8,486 bases of DNA from Granulosicoccus sp047634635 (GTDB lineage Bacteria; Pseudomonadota; Gammaproteobacteria; Granulosicoccales; Granulosicoccaceae): positions 1 through 8,486 of the forward strand of contig JBLIIE010000201.1 of NCBI GenBank assembly GCA_047634635.1. The letters are read 5' to 3'. Both the position numbers and the translations under genes were made by a program. Position 1 is the first letter of the stretch. Each line of letters begins with the position of its first letter. The notes under the pieces are model-generated. The model was not told where the DNA came from and ran no database searches. It saw nothing but the letters and a program-made list of their open reading frames with translations. Shown piece after piece: positions 1 to 6,739 of the stretch.

Positions 1-2163
1 TACATGCCTCCTTTCAAGTATTTTGGTTTATTTACTGCACTAGGTGTTTGTGCAGCCTGGTTATACTCTCTGTTATTTTTACCTGCAGCCATGGCCCTAT
101 TAAAAACGCCTATACACCCTCGTTTGGCTGGCAAGATAAAGTCACAGCAACATGATGTATTCGCCAGAGTCATGATAAAACTTGGCGCATTTACTCAACG
201 CAATGCCAAATCAGTAGTTGTACTTGCGATTAGCATTGTGGTGATTGGTTCATTTGCGGCCAGTAATCTTCTAGTCAATGAAAATCGAATCGCTACTTTC
301 CATCCAACTGAAGAATTATATATCGCTGACCAAGCCATCAACCAACGCTTTGACGGTACTTATTATCTAGATGTGGTGGTTGAAACACCAGAAATGGAGG
401 GAATTTTTGAGCCACAGGTTCTGAACAAAATAGAAGCCTTACAACGCTATGCTGGAACCTTGCCCAACATACAAGGCTCAACGTCTATTGTTGACTATCT
501 GAAACAAATGAACCGTGCCTTAAACGAAGGACAGGCCAGCGAATACCGTCTTCCTCAAGACTCAGCCCTCGTTGCTCAGTACTTTTTACTGTATTCAGCC
601 ACAGGTGAGCCGACTGACTTTGAAGAAGAGGTGGACTACGACTATCAACAGGCCAATGTGCGCATCACGCTAAATAAAGGTGGTTTTCAAGATATCAAAG
701 ATACCGTGCTTGGTATAAACCAATACTTAAGCACGGAATTTAATGATGAAAGTGTCAAAGGCACCCTAACCGGAAGAGTTAACCTTAACTACCACTGGAT
801 TAAAGATCTGGGGGCTAGTCATTTCTTCGGTGTAGCCATAGCCTTATTTTTGGTGTGGTTAGTGTCGTCTATCCTATTTAAATCTCCCCTAGCTGGCTTT
901 TTCGCTCTTATTCCTGTTGCAACAAGCATTCTTCTTGTTTACTCCGCCATGGTTGTACTGTCTATTCCTTTAGGTATCGGCACCTCAATGTTTGCCGCTG
1001 TTGCTATTGGATTAGGGGTGGATTTTGCTATACATACCATTGACAGACTACGTAGCTTATATAAAGAAGAGCAAAATATGCTGACAAGCATCCAGCGCTT
1101 TTATCCAAGTACAGGTCGAGCTTTGTTTTTTAATCTGTTAGCTATCGCTTTAGGTTTTGGTGTGTTGATTTCCAGTAAAGTTGTACCCTTGAATAATTTC
1201 GGCTCGATAGTCGCAATATCAGTGACTACCAGCTTTCTGGTTAGCTTAACTTTGCTGCCCGCCATGATAATGCTGTTTAAACCAAACTTCATCACGGGTG
1301 CAGTGCAAGGCGCTAATAGTATCAAAGCTAAGAAAAGCATCAAAATTGCCACAACAACAAGTGCTATCGTAGCCTTGGTAATAAGCGGCTATCTACTAAC
1401 AACAAAAACTGCAACTGCAGCCACACTTCCAGCGGGTCGCTGGCTGGCAGAGCAGATTAACGCTGTAGAAGAAGGTGTGCAGCGCAGCAGTAAACTGTCG
1501 ATGAAGATGATTGATCGTCGTGGTAAAGAGCGCCAACGCGAAACCCTGACATTTCGTAAATATTATGGTCAGGAAAAACGTACCGTGCTCTTTTACCAGT
1601 CACCTAAAAATGTAAAAGATACCGGTTTTTTAACCTACGACTATCCAGATTCTGATAAAGACGACGACCAATGGTTGTATTTACCGGCTCTTCGTAAAGC
1701 TAGGCGCATCTCTGCATCCGATAGAGGCGATTACTTTCTGGGTACCGATTTCACCTACGAGGACATTAAAAAAGAGGGTAAGTTTGAGCTTAGTGACTAC
1801 CACTTCAAGACACTAGAAATGGGCTCATTTAGAGGGAAAGAAGTGCTGTTACTTGAAGCCATTCCAGTAAACGAAGAAACGGCCGCAGAGCTAGGTCATA
1901 GTAAAGTGCTGGCCTGGGTCGACAGCAGTAATTGGATCGTGCTTAAAAGCCAATCTTGGGACATCAATCAAAATGAGCTCAAGACAATCGTAATGAGCGA
2001 CATTCGTCAGATAGATGGAATATGGACCCGTCACAGTCTCATTGTCGATAACCACAAAACCGGACACCATACCGAATTTAGCTTCTCACAGGTGGATTAC
2101 AACACAGAGGTAAAAGACCGGGTATTTACAAGGCAAGCGCTTACCCGTGGAGTACCAAAGTGA
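1..2163 (+). CDS. MMPL/RND transporter fused to a LolA-like carrier domain (5' partial)
   Basis: This is probably an inner-membrane, proton-driven exporter of lipid or another hydrophobic cargo, with a periplasmic carrier domain attached. The frame is open to the left edge (codon TAC at 1-3), so the ATG at 4 is probably internal and the N-terminal half of the pump lies outside. Counting from that ATG, membrane segments are at about 7-33, 71-92, 273-293, 296-318, 322-345, 374-392 and 400-425. A large periplasmic loop spans about 93-270. GLGVDFAIHTIDR (336-348) is the typical MMPL/RND motif. Residues 446-472 look like a signal peptide or anchor (basic, then hydrophobic, ending TATAA). From about 473 to 719 the sequence matches the LolA-like 'outer membrane lipoprotein-sorting' family (PF17131 type), with the signature around DDQWLYLPALRKARR and DYFLGTDFTYEDI. 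The two parts are more often separate neighbouring genes, to my knowledge. The stop overlaps the next gene, so the two are co-translated. Family assignment is strong; the cargo is unknown. Confidence 0.88.
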   Translation, partial: YMPPFKYFGLFTALGVCAAWLYSLLFLPAAMALLKTPIHPRLAGKIKSQQHDVFARVMIKLGAFTQRNAKSVVVLAISIVVIGSFAASNLLVNENRIATFHPTEELYIADQAINQRFDGTYYLDVVVETPEMEGIFEPQVLNKIEALQRYAGTLPNIQGSTSIVDYLKQMNRALNEGQASEYRLPQDSALVAQYFLLYSATGEPTDFEEEVDYDYQQANVRITLNKGGFQDIKDTVLGINQYLSTEFNDESVKGTLTGRVNLNYHWIKDLGASHFFGVAIALFLVWLVSSILFKSPLAGFFALIPVATSILLVYSAMVVLSIPLGIGTSMFAAVAIGLGVDFAIHTIDRLRSLYKEEQNMLTSIQRFYPSTGRALFFNLLAIALGFGVLISSKVVPLNNFGSIVAISVTTSFLVSLTLLPAMIMLFKPNFITGAVQGANSIKAKKSIKIATTTSAIVALVISGYLLTTKTATAATLPAGRWLAEQINAVEEGVQRSSKLSMKMIDRRGKERQRETLTFRKYYGQEKRTVLFYQSPKNVKDTGFLTYDYPDSDKDDDQWLYLPALRKARRISASDRGDYFLGTDFTYEDIKKEGKFELSDYHFKTLEMGSFRGKEVLLLEAIPVNEETAAELGHSKVLAWVDSSNWIVLKSQSWDINQNELKTIVMSDIRQIDGIWTRHSLIVDNHKTGHHTEFSFSQVDYNTEVKDRVFTRQALTRGVPK

Positions 2164-3494
2164 GCAGGCTGAACAACAATGGCTTAGTTGCGCTGGCATT
2201 TGCCAGTGGGCTGCTAAGCCTGTCTACAAACAGCGCTTTTGCTGGAGATGCTAGCGGTATTCTAAAGAGCCAAACCTCTTTTAATACTGCTGAGAATGAG
2301 CTGCAGCAGCAAGAATGGCAACTAGATATGGAATACGACACGGGGTTGTGGGGAGGCGACTTAAACGCCATTGGGCGGATACGTCTCGACACAGTAGACG
2401 ATTTAAATCAAAGCAGCACTGCCGATACTTTTTCTGCTGTGGCAAAACCATTCGCCACTAGGGATTGGGGCAGTATAGAACTGCGAGAATTGTATTGGGA
2501 AACCTTTGTAGATAATAGTTTTTGGCGTATCGGCAAACAACAAGTTGTGTGGGGAGAAGCCGACGGATTGAAGTTGTTGGATGTCATCAACCCGCAAAAC
2601 TTCCGGCAGTTTGTGATGGATGATTTTGACGACTCCAGAATTCCCTTATGGATGTTTAACGCCGAGTTTACTCTAATAGAAAATGGCGTATTACAGGTGT
2701 TATGGATACCCGACACAACCGTGCACAATCTGGTGCCTAGTGGTTCACCCTATGCTTTTAGCAGCTCGTCCATTGTGCCAATACTGGCAAGTGATCTTGC
2801 AATACAACTAAGGCCGGCACAGGCTCCACGTTCTCCTATCAAAGACAGTGATATAGGGCTGCGCTATACCGACTTCGTTAGTGGCTGGGATATTTCTTTA
2901 AATTACCTATACCATTATGTGGACGAACTAATAGTCAGCGCATCAGCTCAAACCAATAGCGAAATACCACATATTCTACTGACTCAGAACTATGAACGCA
3001 GTCACTTACTCGGTGGCACCGCAACCAGCGCACTAGGAGACTGGACCATTCGCGTTGAGATAGCGTTTGAAACTAATCGTTATCACCGCACCAAACAATC
3101 GTTGCCAGGGGTAGTGCAAGCAAGTCAATGGAGCTCGGTTATAGGTGTGGATTATCAAGGATGGAGCGATCAATTTATCTCGGTGCAATGGTTTCAAACT
3201 CGTATTAATGCTACGCAAACTGATTTGATTGAGCTTATTGAACATAGTCAGGAAGATTCTGTAACCTTCCTTTGGGAATCAAACTTTATGAATGACACTC
3301 TTAAGGCCAAGTGGCTACAGATACATTCAATCGACCACGGCGATGGTGTGTTTCGCCCAAAGGTTAGCTACAACTTACAATCTAATCTAGATGTTTATAT
3401 CTCTGCAGATGTTTTTTACGGCAACAAAGATACACTCTTTGGCCAGTTCGACCAAGGAGATCGCGTCTCCATCGGTTTTGATTGGGGATTCTGA
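2160..3494 (+). CDS. DUF1302-type outer-membrane beta-barrel protein
   Basis: This is a predicted outer-membrane barrel of 444 residues, probably the outer-membrane partner of the upstream pump and carrier. The start is GTG at 2160, overlapping the previous TGA by 4 nt, with GGAG at 2149-2152 seven bases upstream. Residues 1-28 form a signal peptide (hydrophobic core ending NSAFA, likely cleaved before GD). The family hallmark lies at about 122-168: RIGKQQVVWGEADGL, then DVINPQNFRQF, then DDSRIPLWMFNAE. This is typical of DUF1302 and related proteins found beside MMPL transporters. The rest alternates polar and aromatic residues as barrel strands do. The protein ends in RVSIGFDWGF, and a C-terminal Phe is the usual recognition signal for the BAM machinery. 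No enzyme motif is visible. Membership and location are well supported; the transported molecule is not known. Confidence 0.85.
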   Translation: MSRLNNNGLVALAFASGLLSLSTNSAFAGDASGILKSQTSFNTAENELQQQEWQLDMEYDTGLWGGDLNAIGRIRLDTVDDLNQSSTADTFSAVAKPFATRDWGSIELRELYWETFVDNSFWRIGKQQVVWGEADGLKLLDVINPQNFRQFVMDDFDDSRIPLWMFNAEFTLIENGVLQVLWIPDTTVHNLVPSGSPYAFSSSSIVPILASDLAIQLRPAQAPRSPIKDSDIGLRYTDFVSGWDISLNYLYHYVDELIVSASAQTNSEIPHILLTQNYERSHLLGGTATSALGDWTIRVEIAFETNRYHRTKQSLPGVVQASQWSSVIGVDYQGWSDQFISVQWFQTRINATQTDLIELIEHSQEDSVTFLWESNFMNDTLKAKWLQIHSIDHGDGVFRPKVSYNLQSNLDVYISADVFYGNKDTLFGQFDQGDRVSIGFDWGF

Positions 3495-3501
3495 GTAGGG
3501 T

Positions 3502-3520
3502 CTGAGATGACTCAGTTTTT
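3502..3520 (+). terminator. Possible rho-independent terminator after the envelope operon
   Basis: A 5-bp perfect stem (CTGAG at 3502-3506, CTCAG at 3511-3515) with an ATGA loop is followed directly by five T (3516-3520), 8 nt after the barrel gene's stop. Position and T run fit an intrinsic terminator. The stem is short, so strength is uncertain. From here to about 3636 I see no gene. Confidence 0.5.
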
Positions 3521-3636
3521 CGGACGATGTAATCAAAAGCCTAAGTGCCATTAATATCTGACTCAAGAATGTAAACACACTGAATTCACATTGCGGCAGA
3601 CATAGTGGCTATGAAATGAAGAAGGCTCTATTTACC

Positions 3637-3988
3637 CTACTTTACTGAAGTAATGCCAGGACTTTGTTGACGTCGCCTCATCAGTCCAACTCCCAATATT
3701 GAGATGCATAGTAAGCCATACAAGAGGGCGCAGAGACTTGTCTTGGCTCACTCGTAATTTCCGCCATAGTTGAATATGAAATAGTATGTGCCATGGTGAT
3801 TTCTTCCCCGTTTGTAGCGTAATACCTAAGACATATTACATTCTGCTAGTGGCTAAAGCGCCGGCATTTGATGCACGAACAATACCGAGTATGCTCATAT
3901 GCCCAGTATTTTCGACGTCTGTTTCTCTGTTCATTGAAGCAGTTGTATTTGCGCCTGAGCGTTCTTCGTTGAATGCATAGAGCTCGAG
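3637..3988 (-). pseudogene. Decayed C-terminal end of a probable PEP-CTERM (VSAP-type) surface protein
   Basis: No single frame is open, but three successive minus-strand frames join into one plausible protein tail. From 3988 to about 3839 a frame begins LELYAFNEERSGANTTA and runs to a TAA at 3836-3838. A second frame (about 3846 down to 3726) reads ...HTISYSTMAEITSEPRQVSAP. A third (3729 to 3637) reads LLYGLLCISILGVGLMRRRQ plus nine residues, then a TAG. The order VSAP, about 16 hydrophobic residues, then RRR is the PEP-CTERM sorting signal recognised by exosortase/archaeosortase systems; such proteins are exported and processed in the inner membrane. At least two frameshifts are needed, near 3726-3729 and 3838-3846. 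The upstream part is cut at the left end of the IS element. The tripartite tail is seen directly; assigning the upstream frame to the same gene is inference. Sequencing error could mimic the frameshifts. Confidence 0.45.
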
Positions 3989-4003
3989 TGTACTGACAAG
4001 TTA
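3989..4003 (+). repeat. Left terminal inverted repeat of the IS6-family element
   Basis: TGTACTGACAAGTTA matches the reverse complement of 4763-4777 except at its first base. The similarity stops right after position 4003, which fixes the inner edge. The transposase start lies directly against it. Confidence 0.85.
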
Positions 4004-4723
4004 GTGATGTTAAGCGACAATTACCGAATAAACAAATCAGCATCATTGTACAAAAGACACCGATTTCCTCCAGAAAACATTCAGTACGCCGTGTGGCTCT
4101 ACTATCGCTTTCATCTCAGTCAAAGAGACATAGAGGATCTATTAGCTGAACGGGGCATTATCGTCAGTTACGAATCCATTCGGCTCTGGTGCAACGAATT
4201 CGAGCCGGCATATTCACGAAGACTCAAACGACGCCATCAAGGATTTGGAGATACGTTCTATATTGATGAAGTTTTCGTAAACATCCGCGGTAAGCAACAC
4301 TATGTGTGGCGAGCGGTGAACCAGGATGGCGAAGTCGTTGATGTGTTTCTTCAGAAACGTCGCAATGGTGCAGCGGCAAAACGGTTCTTTAAACGACTAT
4401 TGAAGGTGCATCGTAAAGAGCCACGAAATATTGTCACTGACAAATTGAGAAGTTATGGTGTTGCGCATCGAGAATTGATACCTGAGACCATGCACGATAC
4501 GTCCCAGTATGCGAATAATCGAGCCGAGCTTTCCCATCAACCAACCAGAGTTCGGGAGCGAGGTCTGCGTGCATTAAAATCTGTTCAACAAGCGCAACGT
4601 TTTCTGGGTGTCCATGCAGTGGTTTAGAATCTGTTTAATCTGGGTCGTCATCTGATTTCTGTCAAACATTATCGACCACTTCGAATGAGCGCCTTTGCGT
4701 CTTGGAAAGATGCTGTAGCGTAG
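4004..4723 (+). pseudogene. IS6-family transposase interrupted by an amber codon
   Basis: This is a DDE transposase for the surrounding IS. GTG (4004) and ATG (4007) are adjacent possible starts; neither has a clear ribosome binding site. Residues about 17-70 form the N-terminal helix-turn-helix region (KRHRFPPENIQYAVWLYYRF). The catalytic domain follows, with D88 in YIDEVF, D146 in VTDKLRSYG and E175 in NNRAELSH, plus R182 seven residues after the Glu as the DDE+K/R pattern expects. A TAG at 4625-4627 (codon 208) stops the frame. Read through it, the same frame continues NLFNLGRHLISVKHYRPLR, then SAFASWKDAVA, to a TAG at 4721-4723, giving the full 239 codons normal for the family. The lesion is therefore one nonsense change, possibly CAG to TAG. 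All catalytic residues precede it, but the conserved C-terminal helix region is lost. A suppressor tRNA could restore the protein; I see no evidence for one. Confidence 0.85.
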
Positions 4724-4762
4724 CAGGTAGATATTCTCGGAGATACACTGAGATAAATAAGT

Positions 4763-4777
4763 TAACTTGTCAGTACC
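4763..4777 (-). repeat. Right terminal inverted repeat of the IS6-family element
   Basis: TAACTTGTCAGTACC on the plus strand reads GGTACTGACAAGTTA on the minus strand, pairing with the left end at 14 of 15 positions. The leading GG is usual for IS6 ends, so this end may be closer to the original than the left one. The outer edge is set by the start of LysR-like sequence at about 4778. Confidence 0.85.
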
Positions 4778-4893
4778 AGCTATTGCGTACGGTTTAGCTG
4801 AGCCGCTGCATGTGTCAAGTTTCCACACTCGGCGATTACGCTGAAAGTGCGCAGCAGATCGGTGTTCAATAAATTGGCATCGTTTTTATTCAT
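4778..4893 (-). pseudogene. LysR-type transcriptional regulator, N-terminal stub cut at the IS end
   Basis: Reading leftward from an ATG at 4893, the sequence encodes MNKNDANLLNTDLLRTF, then SVIAECGNLTHAAAQLNRTQ, then TAG at 4780-4782, two bases from the IS end. The pattern LLRTF-(V)AECGNLTHAA-LNRTQ is the start of the LysR winged helix-turn-helix; intact relatives continue S-A-(I/V)-S-x-Q-I. The other roughly 260 residues (rest of the HTH, linker helix, effector domain) are absent here and are not found beyond the left end of the IS. The gene lies divergently to the TSUP gene with 73-76 bp between them, the classic arrangement of a LysR activator and its target. No good ribosome binding site precedes the ATG. 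The stub cannot bind DNA in the usual way and is surely non-functional. Family identity is good despite the short length. Confidence 0.72.
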
Positions 4894-4894
4894 G

Positions 4895-4908
4895 ACTACG
4901 ATAGTAGT
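4895..4908. promoter_or_regulatory. Dyad in the LysR/TSUP divergent intergenic region, possible operator
   Basis: ACTAC-GATA-GTAGT is a perfect 5-bp inverted repeat with a 4-base centre, one base upstream of the LysR-stub ATG. It contains a T-N11-A spacing (T4897 to A4909), the loose consensus of LysR-family sites. It may be the autoregulatory site of the lost regulator. Short dyads arise by chance, so support is modest. Confidence 0.3.
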
Positions 4909-4969
4909 AATTCATTTCTCTTATCTCTAGGGCAGGCGTAAAGTAGCAGCAATTCATAGGTCTACAGTG

Positions 4970-5722
4970 ATGACCGTTACTAACACTCTCTTACTTCTAG
5001 GCTGTGGAGTCATAGGCGGCATGTGGAATGCTGTTGCCGGTGGCGCCACGCTATTTACGTTCCCGGCGCTTATGGCCGTGGGGCTGCCGCCTGTTGTAGC
5101 AAACGCAACTAACTACCTAGCTCTATTGCCGTCGAATGCAGCTGCGTTACCTGCGTATCGTAAGGAACTTCGAGAGGTTGGTAAGGCGCTTTGGCCGTTG
5201 ATTATTATCTCAGGCTTTGGTGCGGTAGTTGGCTCACTGCTGTTGATGAAATCTGACCCAGCTGTGTTTATGTCGTTGGTGCCTTATCTGATTCTTTTAG
5301 CCACCTGTTTGTTTGCATTTGGCAAATCACTTAATACGGGACTGCGCCGTCTTGCAGGTGAAAGTGCTAGTAAAAACCTTGTCTATTTTGCTCTTTTTCT
5401 TTTCTCTATCTATGGTGGTTATTTTGGCGCAGGACTCGGAATTATATTATTGGCAATAGCCCAAATTATTGGATATACCGAATTTCATACCGCCAATAGT
5501 ATTAAGAATTTATTAGCGACAAGTTTTACGATAATCAGTATTGTTATTTTTGGTTTAGGAGGCTTGATTGCTTGGCCAGAGGCAGTGACCATGATGCTAG
5601 GTAGTACGGTCGGTGGATATATCGGTGGGCGCTACGCTAGACGAGTTAATGAGCGCTACTTGAGTGTCGTAGTTGTGGTATTTGGTTTGTGTTTGTCGAT
5701 GGTTTATTTTTACCGCAGTTAG
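4970..5722 (+). CDS. TSUP family (TauE/SafE-type) membrane anion exporter
   Basis: This is an inner-membrane permease of the 4-toluene sulfonate uptake/sulfite exporter family (PF01925), whose members move small anions such as sulfite, sulfoacetate or related organosulfur ions. Two starts are adjacent, GTG 4967 and ATG 4970. A weak AGG at 4958-4960 is 9 nt before the ATG, so I chose the ATG (250 residues). Positions below count from the GTG. Two repeated halves are visible. Residues 13-54 hold GGMWNAVAGGATLFTFPAL, then ANATNYLALLP. Residues 149-184 hold the cognate YGGYFGAGLGIILLAIAQ, then TANSIKNLLA. About seven or eight hydrophobic segments span the protein, and the length is normal. The gene is intact amid broken neighbours. 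Its probable divergent LysR regulator has been destroyed, so its control may be lost. It is convergent with the LuxR-GAF gene, 25 nt apart. The substrate cannot be read from sequence. Confidence 0.85.
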   Translation: MTVTNTLLLLGCGVIGGMWNAVAGGATLFTFPALMAVGLPPVVANATNYLALLPSNAAALPAYRKELREVGKALWPLIIISGFGAVVGSLLLMKSDPAVFMSLVPYLILLATCLFAFGKSLNTGLRRLAGESASKNLVYFALFLFSIYGGYFGAGLGIILLAIAQIIGYTEFHTANSIKNLLATSFTIISIVIFGLGGLIAWPEAVTMMLGSTVGGYIGGRYARRVNERYLSVVVVVFGLCLSMVYFYRS

Positions 5723-5747
5723 AACGTCTGCTATTGATGCACATCGC

Positions 5748-6554
5748 TCAAAGCGGAATCTTTGTCGCAGCACTTTTCATCCGGGCATTTTCGAGCGCGA
5801 TCACACTTTGGGAGGCAAATATCTGCGCAAGTCGCGTCGCGTCATCAGAGAAGGGGCGGACCGTTTGCCGATAGATTGTAAAGGCGCCGACCAACCTTTC
5901 CGCTGCCAGCATTGGGATTGCGACGAAAGAGCGTGCGCCGCCCAAAACTGCGGTGGCATAACGCAGAGGGTCGCCCGTTCGATAAATATCTTCGGATCTA
6001 ACATCGATAATATTGATCACGTCGCGGCTCATACCCATCCGACCCAAACCTGTTGCAGGGCTGACTGAGAATTCTCCCTGATCATCTAGCCATTCCTTGA
6101 AAGGTTCAGCAATTCCCAGGGTGTGACTTGCGCAGAACTGGTTATGCTGGCGGTACTCAAATAATATTCCGAATTCAGCATCACACAGCTCAAGTGCATA
6201 ATTCAAAATGGAAGGCATTACTTTGCTGATATCACCTTGCGCAGCGCTGATGATCCGCAAGACCTCGCTGAGGGACTTTTCACGGCTAATCGCCTCTTCC
6301 AGACTAAGCGCCAGTTCTGAAATAATCGATCTTAACTCGGTTTGACTGCGCGGTTGTGGCCCGTCGCCTTTAAGCCTTGTCAGAAGCTCAAGCTTGGAGG
6401 ATACGTCAAGCTTTCGATAAATGGTCGCTAGATGTGTTCGAACAGTGGAGGGCGCGATGCATAGATCGTTTGCGATATTTTGATACGTTGCACCGCCCGC
6501 GTAAGATTGTGCGATTTGCAATTCCCTTACACTAAGATCGAGTTTGACTGTCAC
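5748..6554 (-). CDS. LuxR-type HTH and GAF domain transcriptional regulator
   Basis: This is a cytoplasmic regulator of 268 residues. The start is GTG at 6554, supported by GGAG (minus strand, 6563-6566) with 8 bases between. Residues about 7-62 form a LuxR-type helix-turn-helix: LSVRELQIAQSYAGGATY, then IANDLCIAPSTVRTHLATIY, then RKLDVSSKLELL. A short, possibly coiled linker follows at 72-100. A GAF domain fills about 105-257, with features common to GAF sensors: ILNYALELCDAEFGILFEY, TGLGRMGMSRDVINIIDV, GDPLRYATAVLGGARSFVAI and FASQSVIALENARM. The HTH comes first, whereas in most LuxR proteins it is last. Larger relatives continue after the GAF with a kinase or cyclase domain; here it ends 11 residues after ENA, so it may be a shortened form. 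The gene is divergent from the broken MFS gene across 185 bp and may have controlled it. The GAF ligand is unknown. Confidence 0.8.
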   Translation of the reverse strand: MTVKLDLSVRELQIAQSYAGGATYQNIANDLCIAPSTVRTHLATIYRKLDVSSKLELLTRLKGDGPQPRSQTELRSIISELALSLEEAISREKSLSEVLRIISAAQGDISKVMPSILNYALELCDAEFGILFEYRQHNQFCASHTLGIAEPFKEWLDDQGEFSVSPATGLGRMGMSRDVINIIDVRSEDIYRTGDPLRYATAVLGGARSFVAIPMLAAERLVGAFTIYRQTVRPFSDDATRLAQIFASQSVIALENARMKSAATKIPL

Positions 6555-6726
6555 CCGCTATGCTCCGTTGAATTTTCCTACTAAAGAGTGTGGTTACGGC
6601 ATGAAAAACAAGCAATTCTGCAAATGTAGTAGTTTAAATACTGCACGCTGAAGGCCATGTTAGTGCATCAGCAGGATATCGAGCATACTACCTTCGCGCG
6701 TATTCTGAGCTCCATGAAGTCAAAAC

Positions 6727-6731
6727 GGAGG
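6727..6731 (+). promoter_or_regulatory. Strong ribosome binding site for the MFS gene
   Basis: A full GGAGG lies 8 bases before the ATG at 6740. It favours that start over the ATG at 6750, which is in the frame of the first membrane helix but 18 bases away. Accepting the 6740 start implies a further frameshift early in the coding region. Confidence 0.6.
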
Positions 6732-6739
6732 ATATACAG

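Larger units (their letters stand above)
3989..4777 (+). mobile_element. IS6-family insertion sequence (789 bp)
   Basis: One IS6 (IS26/IS240-like) transposase frame lies between near-perfect 15-bp terminal inverted repeats, matching at 14 of 15 positions. The length fits the family's usual 0.7-0.9 kb. IS6 elements normally make 8-bp target duplications. Here the left flank is AGCTCGAG (3981-3988) and the right flank AGCTATTG (4778-4785), only 5 of 8 the same, so there is no intact duplication. The left side holds a PEP-CTERM remnant and the right side a LysR fragment, so the element sits at a junction between unrelated gene pieces. The transposase carries a nonsense codon, so this copy is probably unable to move by itself. 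Confidence 0.85.

Noticed and set aside
1101..1352. Minus-strand open frame inside the transporter gene
   Set aside because: It is antisense to a strongly conserved membrane domain; its hydrophobicity is a by-product of the complementary strand.
3786..3980. Plus-strand 64-residue open frame
   Set aside because: No ribosome binding site or recognisable domain, and it lies antisense to the PEP-CTERM remnant.
3846..4046. Minus-strand 66-residue open frame across the IS left end
   Set aside because: It crosses the IS boundary, is rich in Arg and Cys in a low-complexity way, and resembles no family; the neighbouring frame carries the more plausible PEP-CTERM remnant.
3981..4785. 8-bp target-site duplication around the IS
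   Set aside because: AGCTCGAG and AGCTATTG share only 5 of 8 bases (AGCT plus the last G), about what a partial chance match could give.
6657..6739. Upstream ATG at 6657 as the start of the MFS gene
   Set aside because: The extra residues have no MFS character and there is no ribosome binding site; GGAGG at 6727-6731 points to a start at 6740.
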